This document shows positions 6,621 to 8,661 of a stretch of 8,661 nt of DNA, piece by piece. The notes below the pieces were generated by a model. That model saw only the letters and a list, made by a program, of their open reading frames with translations. It was not told the DNA's origin and searched no databases. Positions within the stretch are counted from its first letter, which is position 1, and every line of letters begins with the position of its first letter. Source of the stretch: Suttonella ornithocola (lineage in GTDB: Bacteria; Pseudomonadota; Gammaproteobacteria; Cardiobacteriales; Cardiobacteriaceae); contig NZ_LWHB01000155.1 of assembly GCF_001889065.1 (NCBI RefSeq), positions 1 to 8,661 of the forward strand, read 5' to 3'. A program made the translations under genes and the position numbers.

Positions 6621-7085
6621 ATGAAAGGTAATGCAGAAGTTATCGAATATTTAAATGAAATGATTGCAGGTGAATTAGCGGCTCGTGATCAATATTTTAT
6701 TCATGCTGAGATGTATGCTGATTGGGGATATAACAAGCTTTATGAAGCAAATCATCATGAAATGGAGCATGAAACAGAGCACGCAACACAAATGATTAAG
6801 CGAGTACTCTTTTTAGAGGGTACGCCGAATATGACCCCAGAAGCGTTAAAAATAGGCACCGATGTAGAGAGTATGATGCAAAGTGATTTAGAGCTAGAAT
6901 ATCGTGTTCGCGATAATTTAAAACGAGGAATTGCGTTGTGCGAACGCGTGCAGGATTTTGTTACTCGCAATTTATTGGTGAAACAATTAGAAGATACCGA
7001 GCAAGATCACGCACATTGGTTGGAAAAACAACTTCGTCAAATTAAAGATATGGGATTGCAAAATTATCTACAAAGCCAAAAATAA
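6621..7085 (+). CDS. bfrA: Bacterioferritin, ferroxidase-competent subunit lacking the haem Met
   Basis: It is a subunit of the 24-mer iron-storage shell that oxidises Fe(II) and stores it as a ferric mineral. The product is 154 residues and begins MKGNAEVIEYLN, as bacterioferritins do. The diiron ligands by E. coli numbering are all present: Glu18, Glu51, His54, Glu93 (equivalent to Glu94, one residue shorter here), and the ExxH pair Glu127/His130. Tyr25 is also kept. Residue 52, the Met that ligates haem between two subunits, is Thr in EMEHETEHA. So this subunit should oxidise iron but not bind haem in a homodimer. ATG 6621 is preceded by GGAGA (6611-6615); an in-frame TTG at 6609 overlaps that ribosome site and is not the start. 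It is 10 bp from a second bfr gene. The bfrA label follows Neisseria usage and is inferred. Confidence 0.94.
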   Translation: MKGNAEVIEYLNEMIAGELAARDQYFIHAEMYADWGYNKLYEANHHEMEHETEHATQMIKRVLFLEGTPNMTPEALKIGTDVESMMQSDLELEYRVRDNLKRGIALCERVQDFVTRNLLVKQLEDTEQDHAHWLEKQLRQIKDMGLQNYLQSQK

Positions 7086-7090
7086 GGAGG
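7084..7090 (+). promoter_or_regulatory. Strong ribosome binding site of the second bfr gene
   Basis: AAGGAGG, a near-perfect Shine-Dalgarno sequence, begins inside the TAA stop of the first bfr gene and lies 5 nt before ATG 7096. It is stronger than the GGAGA of the first gene, and its overlap with the stop implies coupled translation of the two subunits. Confidence 0.75.
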
Positions 7091-7095
7091 AGTAG

Positions 7096-7572
7096 ATGAA
7101 AACACAAACCAATATTTTGAGTGCACTCAATGCTGTTCTTCGCCATGAATTGACAGTGATTAACCAATATTTTCTTCACGCTCGAATGTTGAATAATTGG
7201 GGATATGATGAAGTTGGTGAAAGAATGTATAAGCAATCTATTCATGCGATGAAAAATGCAGATGCTTTAATTGCGCGTATTTTCTTTTTAGAAGGATTGC
7301 CTAATCTTCAAGATTTAGGAAAATTGATGATTGGGGAAACCGTTAGCGAAGCATTAGAATGCGATTTAAAAGTCGCAACAGCTAATCGAGAGGCACAACA
7401 AAAAGCCATTAGTTTGCTAGAAGAGCAGCAAGATTACGTTTCTCGTGAGTTGTTAAAGAAACAAATGGAAACAGTCGAAGATTATATTGATTGGCTAGAA
7501 GAACAGCTTGGACTAATTGAAGAAATTGGATTACCGAATTACCTTCAATCGGCAATTGAGCAAGATGATTAA
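7096..7572 (+). CDS. bfrB: Bacterioferritin, haem-binding subunit lacking the ferroxidase site
   Basis: This 158-residue four-helix bacterioferritin keeps family blocks such as NQYFLHARM (23-31), FFLEGLPNLQDLGKL (63-77), DWLEEQL (132-138) and GLPNYLQ (145-151). Met52, the axial haem ligand, is present in IHAMKNAD. The diiron site is almost gone: only Glu18 remains, while position 51 is Ala, 54 is Asn, 94 is Ala, 127 is Val and 130 is Tyr. It should therefore bind haem at a homodimer interface but not oxidise iron by itself. It lies 10 bp after the ferroxidase-type gene, in the same operon, and ends 7 bp from the stop of convergent bfd with no terminator between. By analogy with two-subunit bacterioferritins described in Neisseria, Magnetospirillum and Pseudomonas, I infer co-assembly with the first subunit. 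Apart from the diiron ligands the sequence is family-like, so this is specialisation and not decay. Confidence 0.93.
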   Translation: MKTQTNILSALNAVLRHELTVINQYFLHARMLNNWGYDEVGERMYKQSIHAMKNADALIARIFFLEGLPNLQDLGKLMIGETVSEALECDLKVATANREAQQKAISLLEEQQDYVSRELLKKQMETVEDYIDWLEEQLGLIEEIGLPNYLQSAIEQDD

Positions 7573-7579
7573 AGTTTAG

Positions 7580-7804
7580 TTAAGCACTTGCTGGAAAATA
7601 AACACCAATGGCGGCAGGAATATCTTCTGTCGCCATATTTTTTTCTAGATGTTCAGAAAGAATTTCAGATACATGTCGGCGACAGCAACCGCATTGTGTG
7701 CCTACGCCTAATTCTTTAGCAAGAGCAGAACGCGTTGTTGCGCCATTTTCAATCGCGTATTGGATTTGTTTATCAGTGATTCCGTAGCAAAGACATATAT
7801 ACAT
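7580..7804 (-). CDS. bfd: Bacterioferritin-associated ferredoxin
   Basis: Bfd is a small [2Fe-2S] protein that docks on bacterioferritin at the haem, passes electrons in and drives release of stored iron as Fe(II). The 74-residue product begins MYICLCYGITD, as E. coli Bfd begins MYVCLC. The cluster cysteines are Cys4 and Cys6 plus Cys38 and Cys41 in GTQCGCC; Cys40 is an extra cysteine between the usual ligands. The start is ATG 7804. An in-frame TTG at 7816 would add VLQ-type residues not seen in the family; neither start has a clear Shine-Dalgarno. It is convergent with the bfr pair and divergent from rppH. It has a good promoter of its own with Fur-like sequence over it, in line with the known iron-starvation induction of bfd in other bacteria. 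Confidence 0.93.
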   Translation of the reverse strand: MYICLCYGITDKQIQYAIENGATTRSALAKELGVGTQCGCCRRHVSEILSEHLEKNMATEDIPAAIGVYFPASA

Positions 7805-7830
7805 TTGTAAAACCAATTGATAAATATTCT

Positions 7831-7849
7831 AATTTAGATAATCATACTT
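7831..7849 (+). promoter_or_regulatory. Candidate Fur site over the bfd -10
   Basis: GATAATCAT (7837-7845) equals the core of the 19-bp Fur box consensus, giving 12 of 19 matches across 7831-7849. It covers the TATGAT -10 of bfd, where a bound repressor would block transcription. A second site upstream, 7891-7905 (minus strand AGATAATAATTAGCC), matches the 7-1-7 Fur motif at 11 of 14 positions. The background is AT-rich, so both are tentative. Confidence 0.35.
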
Positions 7850-7869
7850 TTTTTGAGATATAGCGTCAA
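7841..7869 (-). promoter_or_regulatory. bfd promoter
   Basis: On the minus strand TTGACG (7869-7864) is followed after exactly 17 bp by TATGAT (7846-7841); each box differs from the sigma70 consensus at one position. Transcription would start near 7834, about 30 nt ahead of ATG 7804. Confidence 0.75.
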
Positions 7870-7970
7870 TGACTTTGTTTATACATAACTGGCTAATTAT
7901 TATCTTATCTATAGTATAAAATCGCGTCTTTTTTATAACTCTGCCTGTATCGTATTGTGAAATACCTCGC

Positions 7971-7976
7971 TATAAT
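7971..7976 (+). promoter_or_regulatory. Candidate -10 element for rppH
   Basis: This is an exact TATAAT, 18 bp before ATG 7995. No acceptable -35 hexamer lies at 15-19 bp spacing, and there is no TG extension. Transcription from here would start near 7983 and leave a leader of only about a dozen nucleotides before ATG 7995. Confidence 0.4.
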
Positions 7977-7994
7977 TGTGGACACTGTTCGCTT

Positions 7995-8615
7995 ATGGAA
8001 CAATGGAAAATGAATATACAACATAATGATGACAATATTTTTGATGGGCAAGGATTTAGATACAATGTCGGTATCATTATTCTTAATGCACAAAACCAAG
8101 TTTTTTGGGGGCGACGATGTGGACAAGATGCATGGCAATTTCCACAAGGGGGAATGCAAGGAGGAGAATCTAGTGAGCAAGCAATGTTTCGTGAACTTTG
8201 GGAAGAAACAGGTTTGTATGCCTCAGATGTAGCAGTTTTAGGAGAAACGCGAGCATGGCTACGTTATCGCTTACCCTTACGCTTTCGGCGTCGCCGCCGG
8301 GCGGGTATGGTGCAATGTATTGGTCAAAAACAAAAATGGTTTCTCTTAAAACTAAAAAGAGAGGAAACCATTATTAATTTAGCCGCTGCTGGGACACCAG
8401 AATTTGACCAATGGCGTTGGCTGAATTATTGGCAAGCAGTAGAAGAGGTTGTGCATTTTAAGCGTAAAGTTTACCAGCTGGCTTTGCAGGAATTATCGGA
8501 ATTTGTACCGGAGCTTACTGAATTACGCCCTATATCCTCTATGGAAAATGAATATAGATATCAGTGTTACTATGGAAATAAAGCCCCTTCGTTTGCAAAA
8601 CGTCGGAGAGATTGA
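7995..8615 (+). CDS. rppH: RNA pyrophosphohydrolase RppH
   Basis: RppH removes pyrophosphate from mRNA 5' ends, which opens them to RNase E decay. The Nudix box GX5EX7REUXEEXGU is complete at residues 52-74, with Glu58, Arg66-Glu67, Glu70 and Glu71. Other RppH marks are GFRYNVGIII, DAWQFPQGG (45-53), WLRYRLP (88-94), CIGQKQKWFLL (108-118) and TPEFDQWRWLNYW (134-146). Length is 206 residues against about 176 in E. coli; the excess is an N-terminal tail and a longer C-terminus ending KRRRD. The loop after WLRYRLP carries five consecutive arginines (98-102). The start is uncertain: ATG 7995 has no Shine-Dalgarno, and ATG 8010 (residue 6) has only a distant GGAA. It is divergent from bfd, and its stop overlaps the start of a probable next gene. 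Confidence 0.95.
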   Translation: MEQWKMNIQHNDDNIFDGQGFRYNVGIIILNAQNQVFWGRRCGQDAWQFPQGGMQGGESSEQAMFRELWEETGLYASDVAVLGETRAWLRYRLPLRFRRRRRAGMVQCIGQKQKWFLLKLKREETIINLAAAGTPEFDQWRWLNYWQAVEEVVHFKRKVYQLALQELSEFVPELTELRPISSMENEYRYQCYYGNKAPSFAKRRRD

Positions 8616-8661
8616 TGATTTTTAATGAAAAAATATTCGCTATTAGTGGATGTTATTTATT
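8615..8661 (+). CDS. Probable start of a further gene, cut by window end
   Basis: ATG 8615 overlaps the rppH stop as TGATG, and GGAG (8605-8608) lies 6 nt upstream, an ideal ribosome site inside the rppH 3' end. The frame stays open to the window end and begins MIFNEKIFAISGCYL. A second ATG at 8625 in another frame (MKKYSLLVDVIY) is also open, but its upstream sequence (ATTTTTA) has no ribosome site. Fifteen residues are too few to name a family. The arrangement suggests co-transcription with rppH. Confidence 0.45.
   Translation, partial: MIFNEKIFAISGCYL

Noticed and set aside
6755..6970. Open frame on the minus strand inside the first bfr gene
   Set aside because: Shadow of a conserved coding sequence; low-complexity Ser/Cys-rich translation without family features.
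7042..7245. Open frame on the minus strand across the bfr-bfr junction
   Set aside because: It overlaps both bfr genes and has no promoter, ribosome site or family signal.
7805..7816. TTG start for bfd
   Set aside because: Bfd proteins begin at the MYxCLC motif, which starts at ATG 7804; no ribosome site supports the upstream TTG.
7905..8180. Open frame on the minus strand across the bfd-rppH spacer and rppH 5' end
   Set aside because: Mostly antisense to rppH; AT-rich translation with no domain and no ribosome site.
8026..8232. Second plus-strand open frame inside rppH
   Set aside because: Out-of-frame shadow of the Nudix coding region.

Overview
The window looks like chromosome of an AT-rich gammaproteobacterium (roughly 40% GC by eye). 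The support is a ClpS-ClpA pair, a type II (E. coli-like) PyrC, an E. coli-like RppH and a Bfr/Bfd iron-storage set. The repeats at the left edge (IS630-type ends and a GAGACCTTTGCAAAA terminus of IS5 type) and the codon use would fit a Cardiobacteriales-like organism such as Suttonella or Dichelobacter, but that placement is a guess and not demonstrated.

Layout. Bases 1-218 are the right end of an IS630-family insertion sequence: the C-terminal part of its DDE transposase plus its terminal inverted repeat. Bases 219-720 hold no gene but are dense in small mobile DNA. There is a short inverted repeat (223-284), a 106-bp TATAG-ended MITE-like element (301-406), and an IS5-type short element (441-662) interrupted by a 93-bp MITE (517-609). 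The ends of that MITE nearly match those of the adjacent IS630 element. A hairpin with a T tract (671-707) then separates this repeat zone from the housekeeping genes.

On the minus strand, clpS (3039-3371) and clpA (722-3022) form the N-end-rule adaptor/unfoldase operon that feeds ClpP. Divergently, on the plus strand, an M61-family metallopeptidase with a C-terminal PDZ domain (3627-5396) is closely coupled to pyrC, dihydroorotase (5407-6456).

An iron module follows. A good sigma70-type promoter (6560-6588) precedes two adjacent bacterioferritin genes (6621-7085 and 7096-7572). The first keeps the full diiron ferroxidase set but has lost the haem-ligand Met52. The second keeps Met52 but has lost nearly all ferroxidase ligands. 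Convergent with them, 7 bp away, is bfd (7580-7804), the [2Fe-2S] ferredoxin that releases iron from bacterioferritin. It has its own strong promoter with Fur-box-like sequence over the -10. The Bfr pair should store iron as a mixed-subunit shell and Bfd should mobilise it.

Divergent from bfd is rppH (7995-8615), the RNA 5'-pyrophosphohydrolase. Its stop codon overlaps the likely start of a further gene that runs off the window.

The most notable items are the complementary bacterioferritin subunits and the nested non-autonomous transposable elements. I saw no convincing new defence or other multi-gene system.
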